Notes: generated from the letters alone by a model not told the origin. Numbered from the stretch's first letter, positions 46,426 through 56,032 are shown. The stretch: 57,575 nt of DNA from Psychrobacter sp. (GCF_030454045.1 NZ_JAKDJE010000011.1:1-57575), one strand, 5' to 3'. Translations and numbers: made by a program.

Positions 46426-47181
46426 TTAAGGCAGCATCAGTTCTGCACTAATCGGCAAATGATCCGACAGTGATGACCACGGCTTTCCACTATGTACCCA
46501 TGCGTCTTTGACGACCAAATTACGCAGATAGATACGATCTAGGCTGAGCACTGGCAGTTTTGCGGGGAATGTCGGTAGCAATTTGCCATGACAATGTTTA
46601 AATGCTTCTATCATGCCAAGCTCAGTAGCCAGTTTGTCGCAAGACATTTTTTTCCAATCGTTAAAATCACCTGCCAGAATAAGCGGCTGATCAGGTGCGA
46701 TCTCATGGCGCACATAGTCGCTGATAGCCTGATACTGCTTAATACGGTCACGCTCAAACAGATTTAGATGCGCGCACAGTACCACAACTGGTCTGTCCCA
46801 ACCGATAGGCTGTACTTCACAGTGCAAGACCCCGCGCTGCTCTAGCCGATTGACCGTAATATTGACATTGTGTTTTGGGTCTAATGGGAACCGGCTCAAT
46901 ACCGCATTGCCATGATGGCCATTCTCATATTCTGAGTTTTTGCCATAGCTATTTTCTAAATCCAAAAATTCGCCAAACCATTCATGCTGAGACTGATTGG
47001 GATATTCGTTATATTGCATATTGCGTTTAAGGTTTTGCCCTTGCACCTCTTGCAAACATAAGATGTCGGCGCCCACCGCTTCTAACGCTTGAGCAATACC
47101 TTGCATTTTTACTTGACGGTTTAGCGGTGACATACCTTTGTGGATATTGTAGCTGGTCAAAACAAACGAAGTAGTAGTCAT
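46426..47181 (-). CDS. Endonuclease/exonuclease/phosphatase-family hydrolase
   Basis: 251 residues. The EEP fold is marked by TSYNIHKG, CLQEVQG with the metal-binding Glu, HHGNAVLSRFPL, AGDFNDWKK with Asp/Asn, and the terminal SDHLPISAEL with Asp-His. It resembles the E. coli YbhP type. Substrate unknown (phospholipid head group, sugar phosphate or nucleic acid). No signal peptide. Ribosome site is weak. Confidence 0.9.
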   Translation of the reverse strand: MTTTSFVLTSYNIHKGMSPLNRQVKMQGIAQALEAVGADILCLQEVQGQNLKRNMQYNEYPNQSQHEWFGEFLDLENSYGKNSEYENGHHGNAVLSRFPLDPKHNVNITVNRLEQRGVLHCEVQPIGWDRPVVVLCAHLNLFERDRIKQYQAISDYVRHEIAPDQPLILAGDFNDWKKMSCDKLATELGMIEAFKHCHGKLLPTFPAKLPVLSLDRIYLRNLVVKDAWVHSGKPWSSLSDHLPISAELMLP

Positions 47182-47333
47182 AGATTCAGTCGTTATAAAA
47201 AGTCGATAAGTAGATGAATACGCTACTGAGTATAACAGCAGTCTTATTTGTCATCAGCAGTTAATCAGAGACAACTCATAGTAATGTTGTTAAGGGAGCG
47301 TGATATCTGAGACGTGCTCGTGTGAGTTGAGCA

Positions 47334-47371
47334 TAATAAAAAAGCAATGGTTCGTGTTGAACCATTGCTCT
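47334..47371 (-). terminator. Terminator after the baeRF gene
   Basis: Perfect 11-bp stem AGCAATGGTTC (47343-47353) with GAACCATTGCT (47359-47369), 5-base loop, followed on the minus strand by TTTTTTATT. Confidence 0.88.
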
Positions 47372-47439
47372 TAACTACACTTATAAACGGCTAGTTGCTC
47401 ATTTATTGATGAGCGTCTTAGTCGCTATCAAATGTCAAA

Positions 47440-48552
47440 TTAGTAACGAGTTACCAATGCAATGGGTTGATCTTCACCCATCATCTCTTGCGGCATGAAT
47501 ACTGCTTCACCGCCGTTATGAATGACATGCTCGATGATTTCACCAATGGCATCATCGGTCACACCTTCTGCGCTAGCGTCGCTTACAAGGCTTAACGTTT
47601 GGGCTTTTTCATCAATTTTTGCAGATTGCATATAGCCGCGGCGTACATATAGAGTCTCGCCAGCGCCTTGGAACGCGCTACGATAGACTTCTTGTAAATC
47701 AGTCTGCAGCATATTGGCACCGCGGGCTTTATCAATTTCACCTAGTGCCGCCTGATGCAGTGACGTACGATACGCCTCGACTTCCTCTTGTACACTATCA
47801 ATAATGTGCTGAGCGCTACCATCATCGAGATGGGTGGCATTAGACACGGTCGCAATAATGTTATCTGGACGGTCGCAGACTTCCTTATAATAGCCGATAT
47901 TTTTGGCATCGCCCACGATCACAAGTGGCATTTTGTGCTCGCCCCAAAGCTCTTGGACACTTTTATCCACTTGGTTAAAGAATTCTTTTAAGTGACTGCT
48001 TTCATTGTTTGACGAGCGGTCTGATCCGCCATCACCTGTAGTATATAGTCCGTTATTCTCAACAGGAAACTGGATATTTTCCATGTTGTTTTGCACATCA
48101 TCATCTTTATCAAACTCTCTCACGACACGGTCGTTTGAGGCTTCAATCAAGCGGGCATGGTCACGAGTCAAAACAACGGCGTAGAAATGCACCGCACTTG
48201 CCATATCACGCACTAAATCACGAGTGGCAAAACTGTCTGCGATGACAACACGTTCGGTCGTATCGATTGGCATACGTACAATCTGCACGTCCTCTGTACT
48301 AGCAAATATGGCTAAAGTATCAAGATTATAGTTATGGTTTAATTCTTTAGTCTTTGCATGAATATTGTCTAAGATGGTTGTCGCTGTGCTCTTATCATAT
48401 TCTTTGTTTAAGCGGTCTTCGACAACTTTCAACTGATTTTTTAGAGCGATAGGATCTTGCTCGTTAGCTGGATGTGCTCGATGAGTCTTAACAAAGACAC
48501 TGACCGCTGGATTGGCTTTTGTTTCTCGTAAGCTTTTAAGAGTCGCTTTCAT
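47440..48552 (-). CDS. Bacterial archaeo-eukaryotic release factor-like protein (baeRF family)
   Basis: 370 residues. The N-terminal domain begins LKSLRETKANPAVSVFVKTH with alternating beta strands, followed by a long helical region (YDKSTATTILDNIHAKTKEL), and the C-terminal part MPLVIVGDAKNIGYYK to GGEAVFMPQEM resembles eRF1 domain 3. It matches proteins called baeRF family 3, whose members lack the GGQ motif; I see no GGQ here. Function is unknown; a ribosome-related role is inferred from fold only. AAGGAG precedes the ATG. It is monocistronic with its own terminator. Confidence 0.8.
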   Translation of the reverse strand: MKATLKSLRETKANPAVSVFVKTHRAHPANEQDPIALKNQLKVVEDRLNKEYDKSTATTILDNIHAKTKELNHNYNLDTLAIFASTEDVQIVRMPIDTTERVVIADSFATRDLVRDMASAVHFYAVVLTRDHARLIEASNDRVVREFDKDDDVQNNMENIQFPVENNGLYTTGDGGSDRSSNNESSHLKEFFNQVDKSVQELWGEHKMPLVIVGDAKNIGYYKEVCDRPDNIIATVSNATHLDDGSAQHIIDSVQEEVEAYRTSLHQAALGEIDKARGANMLQTDLQEVYRSAFQGAGETLYVRRGYMQSAKIDEKAQTLSLVSDASAEGVTDDAIGEIIEHVIHNGGEAVFMPQEMMGEDQPIALVTRY

Positions 48553-48759
48553 ACCTTGCTCCTTGTTTTATTATCATTTACTAATCATTTTTTACGTTCG
48601 CTATCTTCGTTCCATGTACGGTTTTGTATGTTCTTGGACACTGTCCTGCATTCCTTTATCTTGATGCTAACAGTTACCCTAAGCTCGCTATAGGGTTAAT
48701 TTGCAAGCAAATGATAGCGCTTTGTAAGTAGAGCAATCTGTATTGTTAAAGATTTCTAA
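48553..48759. other. Spacer upstream of the baeRF gene
   Basis: Part of the 559-base divergent region between baeRF and prlC. The baeRF promoter should be here; I see no clear motif. Confidence 0.35.
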
Positions 48760-48866
48760 TATAGTCAATCCACTATAAAAGCGTTACAGCGTTAACCTTG
48801 CTTGAAGTATGACAGATACATCTGCACTCGGCTGCCTTGTACCACTCCCAAATTGGATCAACTATA
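48760..48866. repeat. Possible 107-bp MITE-like element
   Basis: Ends TATAGTCAATCC (48760-48771) and GGATCAACTATA (48855-48866), which match as an inverted repeat at 10 of 12 positions. A second copy ACTATA follows the left end at once. No open frame inside. I recall similar sequences between genes of Psychrobacter, but cannot check that here. Confidence 0.45.
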
Positions 48867-49111
48867 TCTCAGCCTACTATATTATTTGTCGTTTCCTTTG
48901 AGCATTCACTTTTAGTTTAATTATTCACTCTTAGTTTATAAGTAATCAGGTTGTATTTTTATTAAACGAACCCATCTTTTATATAACTAAATATAAATTT
49001 TAAATGGCGCGAATCGTAGTACATCGCAAAGTTAGCTCGTATCAAGCGCGATTTAAAAGCTACGTTTGCCTAATCTTTCTTTCATAATAATCATTAATAT
49101 CGGATACTTAT
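48867..49111. other. AT-rich spacer upstream of prlC
   Basis: About 245 bases, very AT-rich, no gene seen. Presumed promoter of prlC-yheV. Confidence 0.35.
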
Positions 49112-51322
49112 ATGACCTCTCCTCTTTCAGATTTACGCCTTGTCGATTTTACCGATGCGGCACCAAGCACATTGCAGCGCCAAGTCATCGATGCTATCGA
49201 TGCTGCCAATCGTTTCTTAGATAACTTGACGGCGGTGGCTGACAATAGTACTGGCACTACAAAATTAAGCGCTGAGCAAGCACTGGCAGATGTGATGCAG
49301 TTTGATCATATCAATCTGGCGCTAGATCGTAGCTGGGGTATTCTGTCACACCTCAACGGCGTGATGAGCAACGATGAGATTCGTCAGGTGCATCATGAGA
49401 TCCTGCCTAAGCTCTCCGCTTACGGTACAAAGGTCGGCCAACATCAGCCATTATTTCGTCGCTATCAAGCAATCGTCAATGACACAGATTTCTTTGCTAC
49501 ATTAGAGCCTGCGCGGGCGCGTGCAATTGAGCTGGCACTACGCAGCTTTGAGCTATCAGGGGTCGCCTTGCCTCAAGCTGAGCAAGAGCAATTTGCCGCG
49601 ATCCAAAGCGAGCTATCAACCTTATCTGCAACATTCTCTGATCATATTTTGGATGCAACCCAAGCCTTTGCATTACCTCTACAACCAAATCAGCTAAAAG
49701 GCTTAACAGAAAGCGGTTTGGCACTATTGGCAGATGCAGGCGAGCAGTACAAAACGCGTGCGCTTGCTGATGGCACACTGACTCAAGCACAGATAGATGC
49801 GCTCCCGACACCTTATTATGTCGCAAGCTTGAATATTCCTGTATATCTAGCAGTGATGACCCACGCTGATGACCGCAGCTTGCGTGAAACGCTCTATCAC
49901 GCTTATGTCACGCGCGCTTCTGAATTTGACACCCATACCAATGCTAAGGGAGAGTCGCTCAATAACGCTGATATCATGAGCCAAATTCTCACCTTACGTG
50001 AACAAAAGGCCAAGTTATTAGGCTTTGATAATTATGCTGAAGTATCCCTATCGACTAAGATGGCAGACAGTGTCTTGGAAGTAGAAACGTTCCTGCGTGA
50101 CTTGGCCACTCAAGCGACCCCAGCTGCGCAGAAAGATTTGGCTCAGCTACAAAAATGTGCGCAGGATTATGGGATTGATGATCTGCAACCATGGGATAGC
50201 GCTTATATCGCTGAAAAAGTAAAGCAGAGCGCATTTAGCTTATCGCAAGAAGAGATTCGTCCGTACTTTCCATTGCCAAAAGTGATTAGTGGTCTGTTTT
50301 CCATCGTTGAGCGCTTATACGGTATTACAGTAAAAGAGCAAAGCAATAGTACTGAAGACAGTGCAGATTCTCATTCTGTCTCACGCTGGCACGATGACGT
50401 ACGTTTTTACCAACTGTTTGATGCTGATGATCAATTGATTGGCGGGTTTTATTTTGATTTGTTTGCTCGTAGCGGCAAGCGCAGCGGTGCTTGGATGAGT
50501 GGTTTTCAATCTCGTTACAGTTACGAGGAACAAAACCATCAGCAGCTACCTGTTTGCTTCATGGTTGGCAATTTTACGCCCGCACTTGATGGCAAACCAA
50601 GCTTATTGACCCATGATGAGGTGCTGACCTTATTCCACGAATTTGGTCACGGCTTACATCATTTGTTAACTCAAGTGACGGTCGGTGATGTCGCAGGCGT
50701 CAATGGCGTCGAATGGGATGCCGTCGAGCTTCCTAGTCAGTTTATGGAAAACTGGGCTTGGGATGCTGAAGGCATTGCCCTTATTAGCAGTCATGTCGAC
50801 ACTGGCGAGCCACTGCCCAAGGACAAACTCGATGCACTATTGGCCGTCAAAAACTTCCAAAGCGGCCTACAAACGCTGCGCCAGATTGAGTTTGCGCTGT
50901 TTGATTTGCTGATTCACGCCCATACACCAGCGCTCGACTATGAGGGTATTTTGGCGACATTAAATACCGTTCGACACGACATTGCTGTGGTGCAGACGCC
51001 TGATTACAACCGCTTTGCCAATGGCTTTAGCCATATATTCGCAGGTGGCTATGCCGCAGGTTATTATTCGTACAAATGGGCAGAGCTGCTCTCGGCAGAT
51101 GCGTTTAGTAAGTTTGAAGAAGAGGGAATTTTTAACCCAGCAACAGGTAAAGCATTTCGTGAGTCTATCTTATCTGTTGGCGGCAGCTTCCCAGCCAAAA
51201 CCAACTTTAAAAACTTCCGTGGTCGTCGTGCCAGTATCGATGCCCTATTGCGCCATAATGGTTTTACCGATGCAAAAAGTCCTGATGCTGCAAATGCTCA
51301 AACGACACGCGAGGTTATCTAA
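49112..51322 (+). CDS. prlC: Oligopeptidase A (M3 family zinc metallopeptidase)
   Basis: 736 residues. The zinc motif is LFHEFGHGLHHLL, with the downstream Glu in the ENWAWD region (SQFMENWAWDAEG). Length and FYFDLFARSGKRSGAWMSG fit the M3A peptidases, which degrade short peptides and cleaved signal peptides in the cytoplasm. An Asp/Ser-rich insertion of about 15 residues (SNSTEDSADSHS) is seen before the catalytic half. The stop is directly followed by the yheV ATG, so the two are coupled. The start lacks a strong ribosome site. Confidence 0.95.
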   Translation: MTSPLSDLRLVDFTDAAPSTLQRQVIDAIDAANRFLDNLTAVADNSTGTTKLSAEQALADVMQFDHINLALDRSWGILSHLNGVMSNDEIRQVHHEILPKLSAYGTKVGQHQPLFRRYQAIVNDTDFFATLEPARARAIELALRSFELSGVALPQAEQEQFAAIQSELSTLSATFSDHILDATQAFALPLQPNQLKGLTESGLALLADAGEQYKTRALADGTLTQAQIDALPTPYYVASLNIPVYLAVMTHADDRSLRETLYHAYVTRASEFDTHTNAKGESLNNADIMSQILTLREQKAKLLGFDNYAEVSLSTKMADSVLEVETFLRDLATQATPAAQKDLAQLQKCAQDYGIDDLQPWDSAYIAEKVKQSAFSLSQEEIRPYFPLPKVISGLFSIVERLYGITVKEQSNSTEDSADSHSVSRWHDDVRFYQLFDADDQLIGGFYFDLFARSGKRSGAWMSGFQSRYSYEEQNHQQLPVCFMVGNFTPALDGKPSLLTHDEVLTLFHEFGHGLHHLLTQVTVGDVAGVNGVEWDAVELPSQFMENWAWDAEGIALISSHVDTGEPLPKDKLDALLAVKNFQSGLQTLRQIEFALFDLLIHAHTPALDYEGILATLNTVRHDIAVVQTPDYNRFANGFSHIFAGGYAAGYYSYKWAELLSADAFSKFEEEGIFNPATGKAFRESILSVGGSFPAKTNFKNFRGRRASIDALLRHNGFTDAKSPDAANAQTTREVI

Positions 51323-51580
51323 ATGCGCTATCAGTCATCTCGTCCTAAGCGCCGATTCTTGGCAGGGGTACGCTGCCCAAAATGCCAAGAGATGGATGCC
51401 GTGGTACAAGTCAATATCGTCACGCCAGTACCAGATGAGTATATCGAATGCACAAAGTGTGGCCATTCGGAACACCGGCCCGATCCTGATGCCATCAGCG
51501 CCAAAAACCAGCTTGAGGATCAGCTTGCTCGCGATGCCATGACCACGGGTACGAGTGGAACGGTAAAATTCAAACCCTAG
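51323..51580 (+). CDS. yheV: YheV-family zinc-ribbon protein
   Basis: 85 residues. Two cysteine pairs (CPKC near residue 18 and CTKC near residue 46) form a zinc ribbon as in YheV; RRFLAGVRCPKCQEMDAV is the conserved N-terminus. No known function. The ATG abuts the prlC stop with no gap. Confidence 0.9.
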   Translation: MRYQSSRPKRRFLAGVRCPKCQEMDAVVQVNIVTPVPDEYIECTKCGHSEHRPDPDAISAKNQLEDQLARDAMTTGTSGTVKFKP

Positions 51581-51635
51581 TTATCCAGTGTTGATTCTAG
51601 ACTACCACCTAAGCGACTCACTATTTAATACTGAC

Positions 51636-51672
51636 TTAAGCCTATCTATCAATAGATAGGCTTTTTATTTTG
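51636..51672 (+). terminator. Terminator after prlC-yheV
   Basis: Perfect stem GCCTATCTA (51640-51648) with TAGATAGGC (51653-51661), 4-base loop, then TTTTTATTTT. Confidence 0.88.
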
Positions 51673-51722
51673 AGTTTGCTATAGTAGGTCTACTTATCTT
51701 CTTGATATCCATCGATCATAAT

Positions 51723-52274
51723 ATGAACCGTAAAAAAATGCGCCTTTTATTACATAAGTCCTTTAAAGCAAAATCTGCAAAAGCAGGCCGACCGGTTTGG
51801 GTAATACTCATTTTTGCGTTGATACTTATCGCCATTGGTTACATGATGTGGGCGAAGCCTGAACCAAACACCGTTTTACCTGTCGACACCTCCCCCACAA
51901 TGGCTGAGCAAATTGAAGCGGCTCAGGTAACTTCGACGCCAGAGGATATCATCACTGACGATACAGACACTATAATTAGTGATGATACGGTGATCAATGA
52001 AACTCGCAGTGTAGACAATGAAGATAGGATTGAAACACCAAGTCCTAAAGCTATCTTAGAAGCTCCTTTGCCAGAGACAGACAGTTTGGCCAAAGAAGAG
52101 ATTGATCGCTTAGAAGATGAGCGCAAACGCTTAGCTGAACAAGAGAAGCTGGCCGCTGAGCAATTGGCGATGAATAAACAGCTCACTGACATGAAAGCTG
52201 AACAAATTGCTCTACTCGAACAACAAATTGCACAGTTAGAAGCAGAAGATTCTGCTCAAATAGCAGCACAATAA
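51723..52274 (+). CDS. Single-pass membrane protein with acidic region and coiled coil
   Basis: 183 residues. A basic N-terminus (RKKMRLLLHKSFKAKSAKAGR) precedes one hydrophobic helix, VWVILIFALILIAIGYMMW. The rest is an Asp/Thr/Glu-rich disordered stretch, then a helical coiled coil (EEIDRLEDERKRLAEQEK) to the end. Topology suggests the C-terminal part faces the periplasm. I recognise no family. A weak start at 51723; a TTG at 51702 is also open. The macro-domain-like gene starts about 28 bases later, so the pair may be one transcript. Confidence 0.7.
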   Translation: MNRKKMRLLLHKSFKAKSAKAGRPVWVILIFALILIAIGYMMWAKPEPNTVLPVDTSPTMAEQIEAAQVTSTPEDIITDDTDTIISDDTVINETRSVDNEDRIETPSPKAILEAPLPETDSLAKEEIDRLEDERKRLAEQEKLAAEQLAMNKQLTDMKAEQIALLEQQIAQLEAEDSAQIAAQ

Positions 52275-52302
52275 AAGCAGAGCTAAGATAAAGGAGGTTA
52301 TG

Positions 52303-52866
52303 ATGGCAAATTTGCAACTCACACATGCCTCTATTTTAAACAGTAATGCACAGCTGCTCATTTTGCCTGTGAATAATGCCGGTATTATTTTGGATCCTGT
52401 ACTCACACGAGCCAAGACCTTATTCCCTGATAATTACCATCGTTATCATAGGGCATGCCGCGATGGTAGCTTGAGTGTTGGCAGCTGCTTACTGCATAAG
52501 CGCACACGTGAGCAAGCCGGTCTTGGCATCAGTAGTAACGGCAATCAGCCCAGCTATATCGCCAACCTCGTTATATCAAATCACCCATACCATCCTGCGC
52601 GGTCGCGTTGGCTCATCATGGCTCTGATCGACCTACAGCAACAATTAATTCCGCTCATACGCTATCAGGGTATCCGTAGAGTTGCTCTACTGGCGCGTCC
52701 GCTTATCTTTGATAATCCACGTAATGAGGAACATGCCAAAAATGAGAATGGTCAACTACTCCCTCTAGATTGGCAGACTGATACATTGCCATTACTGAGC
52801 GAGTATTTACAAGATTTACCAAAGCTGCGTATCGATATCCATGTGCCCAAAAGTATCATTTTATAA
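52303..52866 (+). CDS. Macro-domain-like protein, degenerate
   Basis: 187 residues. LILPVNNAGIILDPVLTRA and KTLFPDNYHRYHRACRDGSLSVGSCLL resemble the start of ADP-ribose-binding macro domains (NPVN.G.., then fP..y..Y...c..g.l..G), and ANLVISNHPYHPARSRW followed by RYQGIRRVALLARPL resembles the later strands. The usual Gly-rich ligand loop is weak, so binding is doubtful. No DarT toxin or other NAD-dependent partner is adjacent. AGGAGG lies five bases before the ATG at 52303; an ATG at 52300 is too close. Inference of fold only; moderate confidence. Confidence 0.65.
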   Translation: MANLQLTHASILNSNAQLLILPVNNAGIILDPVLTRAKTLFPDNYHRYHRACRDGSLSVGSCLLHKRTREQAGLGISSNGNQPSYIANLVISNHPYHPARSRWLIMALIDLQQQLIPLIRYQGIRRVALLARPLIFDNPRNEEHAKNENGQLLPLDWQTDTLPLLSEYLQDLPKLRIDIHVPKSIIL

Positions 52867-52903
52867 ATAAACTTTGGCGAGATCATTATTTTTTTGAATA
52901 CAT

Positions 52904-52941
52904 AAAAAAACCGCCTTGATCCAAATCAAAGCGGTTTTTTA
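52904..52941. terminator. Bidirectional terminator between the macro-like gene and pnp
   Basis: AAAAAAACCGC and GCGGTTTTTT flanking an inner TTGAT/ATCAA stem with small bulges. The two genes converge. Confidence 0.85.
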
Positions 52942-52966
52942 CTTAACTGACACTAAGTATTGAGAA

Positions 52967-55069
52967 TTAGTTCTGCTCAACACCTTTCATCGTCAGTTTA
53001 ATACGACCACGGTTATCAACGTCTTGGACAAGCACGTTGACCACTTGGCCTTCCTTTAAGTAATCTGATACATTTTCTACGCGCTCTTCTGCGATTTGTG
53101 AGATGTGCACTAGGCCATCAGTGTTTGGTAATAGGTTAACAAACGCACCAAAGTCAACGATACGAGCGACCGTACCTTCATACGTTTTACCCACTTCAAC
53201 TTCTGCCGTTAGGGCTTCGATTTTGCCAATGGCGGCCTTAGTGGCTGCTTTGTTTTCACCAAAGATACGAATCGTGCCAGCATCATCGATATCAATAACA
53301 GCACCCGTCTCTTCAGTCAGCTGACGGATAGTTGCGCCGCCTTTACCGATCACATCACGAATCTTGTCTGGGTTGATTTCGATAACTGCGTAGTTCGGTG
53401 CATGTGCATTGATCTCTGTACGGCTCTCAGGCAATACTTGGTTCATCGCATCCAAGATATGGATACGACCAGCGTGGGCTTGCTTAAGCGCTTGCTCCAT
53501 GATGTCAGGAGTAATACCTTCGATCTTGATATCCATCTGTAGCGCAGTGATACCGTTTTTAGAACCCGCTACTTTAAAGTCCATATCACCTAGATGATCT
53601 TCATCACCCAAGATGTCTGACAAGACAGCAAAGCGCTCGCCTTCTTTAACCAGACCCATCGCAATACCAGCAACTGGTGCTTTTAATGGTACACCAGCAT
53701 CCATCAATGCTAAGCTTGCACCACAAACAGACGCCATAGAAGACGAGCCGTTTGACTCAGTGATTTCTGACACCACACGGATGACATATGGGAAGCGCTC
53801 GCTGTCTGGTAGCATTGCTTGGACACCGCGGCGTGCCAGACGGCCATGACCGATTTCGCGACGCTTTGGAATACCTTCACGGCCTGTCTCGCCTACTGAG
53901 AAGTGCGGGAAGTTGTAATGCAGCATGAAATGGTCACGAATCGTGCCACCTAGTGAGTCAATCATATTGACATCACGGGTGTTACCAAGCGTGGTTGTCA
54001 CCAGTGCTTGCGTCTCACCGCGAGTAAACAGTGCTGAACCATGCGTATATGGCAATACACCAACCTGCACATCAAGCGCACGAACCGTCTCAAGGTCACG
54101 ACCATCGATACGTGGCTTGCCTGACAAGATATTGTCACGAACGGTACGATATTTAAGGTCGTTGTAGATTTCTTTTAGCTCAGACACTGTATCAGCATAC
54201 GTTTCTGACTCAGCATCACCAGCGAGGGTATCAATGATTGATTGCTTGATCTCATCAAGCTTGGTGTAGCGATCTTGCTTATCAGTGATGGTATAAGCGT
54301 CAGCCACTTGCTCGCCAAACTGCTCTTTCATGCTGTTTGTAAGTGCTTGATCACGCTCAGGCGCAGAATACTGCTGCTTAGCAGTACCAATTTCTTCCGC
54401 CATCGATACAATATTGTCGATAACGATTTGCTGCTGCTGATGACCGTATAATACCGCCCCTAACATCTGATCTTCTGACAACTCAGCTGCTTCAGACTCC
54501 ACCATCAATACCGCAGATTTAGTACCAGCCACGACCAAATCTAGATCACTGGTTTCAAGCTGCTCAGTCGTTGGGTTTAGTACGTATTCGCCGTTAATAA
54601 AACCAACACGAGCGGCAGCGACAGGGCCATTGAATGGCGCATCAGAGATAGCCAATGCTGCTGAAGCACCGATTAGTGCTGCGATATCTGCAGACTGCGT
54701 TTTGTCTGATGACACAACGGTGGCAGTAATTTGAATCTCGTTGACATAACCTTCAGGGAATAGTGGACGAATCGGACGGTCAATCAAGCGAGAAGTTAGT
54801 GTTTCAAACTCGCTCGCGCGGCCTTCACGTTTGCCATAAGCACCTGGAATCTTACCCGCTGCATACATTTTTTCTTGATAGTTGACAGTGAGCGGAAAGA
54901 AATTCTGACCTTCTTTGGCTTCTGACTTTACCACTGCTGCGACAAGTACCGTAACGCCGCCCATGTGTACTAATACAGAGTTTGCTTGACGGGCAATTCG
55001 GCCTGTCTCGATAACGACTTGTTGGTCGCCGTACTGAAATTCACGCTTAATGGTATTAAACATTGTCAT
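52967..55069 (-). CDS. pnp: Polyribonucleotide nucleotidyltransferase
   Basis: 700 residues. Phosphorolytic 3'-5' exoribonuclease of the RNA degradosome. Two RNase PH-like cores (starting VVIETGRIARQANSVLVHMGG and TLGNTRDVNMIDSLGG), then a KH domain (GVIGKGGATIRQLTEETGA-like at IRDVIGKGGATIR) and an S1 domain (YEGTVARIVDFGAFVNL). AGGAAG lies five bases before the ATG. It is downstream of rpsO but separated by about 700 bases with a terminator, unlike the tight rpsO-pnp pair of E. coli. Confidence 0.98.
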   Translation of the reverse strand: MTMFNTIKREFQYGDQQVVIETGRIARQANSVLVHMGGVTVLVAAVVKSEAKEGQNFFPLTVNYQEKMYAAGKIPGAYGKREGRASEFETLTSRLIDRPIRPLFPEGYVNEIQITATVVSSDKTQSADIAALIGASAALAISDAPFNGPVAAARVGFINGEYVLNPTTEQLETSDLDLVVAGTKSAVLMVESEAAELSEDQMLGAVLYGHQQQQIVIDNIVSMAEEIGTAKQQYSAPERDQALTNSMKEQFGEQVADAYTITDKQDRYTKLDEIKQSIIDTLAGDAESETYADTVSELKEIYNDLKYRTVRDNILSGKPRIDGRDLETVRALDVQVGVLPYTHGSALFTRGETQALVTTTLGNTRDVNMIDSLGGTIRDHFMLHYNFPHFSVGETGREGIPKRREIGHGRLARRGVQAMLPDSERFPYVIRVVSEITESNGSSSMASVCGASLALMDAGVPLKAPVAGIAMGLVKEGERFAVLSDILGDEDHLGDMDFKVAGSKNGITALQMDIKIEGITPDIMEQALKQAHAGRIHILDAMNQVLPESRTEINAHAPNYAVIEINPDKIRDVIGKGGATIRQLTEETGAVIDIDDAGTIRIFGENKAATKAAIGKIEALTAEVEVGKTYEGTVARIVDFGAFVNLLPNTDGLVHISQIAEERVENVSDYLKEGQVVNVLVQDVDNRGRIKLTMKGVEQN

Positions 55070-55610
55070 ATAATCTTCCTAATGTTGGCTGACAAAAATG
55101 ATACCAGCATCATAAGACACTGATATCCGTCATTAAAACTCTATGTATATGGCCACTCACTGATAATTTTTCTTCTCGAAATCATCTCAATCAGCGCCAA
55201 TAACCTTATTAATCATTCCATATATCTGTCTATGCTAGACGTCGTACTTTTATATATTCGGTTGTTCAATTTTTGCTTTACTATAAATACTATCAAAAAC
55301 GCTTCAAGTCAAAAGACTTCGACGCTAAAAACCGTACAGGCTATTTTTCGACATTTTCAATGGTCAAACATGTGTGCAGCAAACTAGATTGCGCAGCACT
55401 TACTCTGTAGATCGCACATATATAGTAAATACAATGTCGAACTCACAAGGTGTTATTTTACAGTGATTTATAGCTGTTGACCAATTAATTGAAGAATCGC
55501 ACCACTATCGATACTCAATATAATCTCTCAGACTTTAATAGTACTACTAGTATCAATCTGTGAGAAAACCGCTTACACGCTTTATAATCCGTCTCTAAAA
55601 TGAATAAGCA
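55070..55610. other. pnp leader region
   Basis: Over 500 bases without a gene. A small hairpin, AAGTC/GACTT, at about 55306-55319 is a weak candidate for the RNase III site that controls pnp in other bacteria. Nothing more is seen. Confidence 0.4.
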
Positions 55611-55648
55611 TAAAAAAACGGCGTGAAACTATTCCACACCGTTTTTTA
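55611..55648 (-). terminator. Terminator after rpsO
   Basis: On the minus strand ACGGTGTG pairs with CACGCCGT (one G-U pair) around a 9-base loop, followed by a T-run. It lies about 115 bases beyond the rpsO stop. Confidence 0.75.
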
Positions 55649-55765
55649 AAAATCTATTCTGTTAATAACAATAAACGAGTAATCAGCGATTTAGCGAGAA
55701 CTTGAAGACAGCACCATATAGCGACAGCCTTAATTTTGGCATCCGCTCATACTGTTATCGCTAAA

Positions 55766-56032
55766 TTAACGACGTAGACCCAACTGGCTGATAAGAGCAG
55801 TGTAACGACCAAGATCTTTACCTTTTAGGTAATCAAGCAATTTGCGACGTGTGTTAACCATACGGATAAGACCGCGGCGGCTGTGATGGTCAGCTTTATG
55901 TGCTTTGAAATGGTTCTGCAAATCATTGATACGCGCACTCAATAAAGCTACTTGAACTTCTGGAGAACCAGTGTCGTTTTCGCCACGTTGGTATTGCGCA
56001 ATAATTTGTTCACGATCAGTATTAGTTAGCAT
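55766..56032 (-). CDS. rpsO: 30S ribosomal protein S15
   Basis: 88 residues, as in E. coli. NDTGSPEVQVALLSARINDLQ and HHSRRGLIRMVNTRRKLLDYL are the S15 signatures that bind 16S rRNA helix h22. The ATG at 56032 has GGAG six bases upstream; an ATG five codons earlier is less likely. Confidence 0.97.
   Translation of the reverse strand: MLTNTDREQIIAQYQRGENDTGSPEVQVALLSARINDLQNHFKAHKADHHSRRGLIRMVNTRRKLLDYLKGKDLGRYTALISQLGLRR

Noticed and set aside
55261..55330. RNase III site in the pnp leader
   Set aside because: The stem is only 5-7 bp, too weak to call as a feature.
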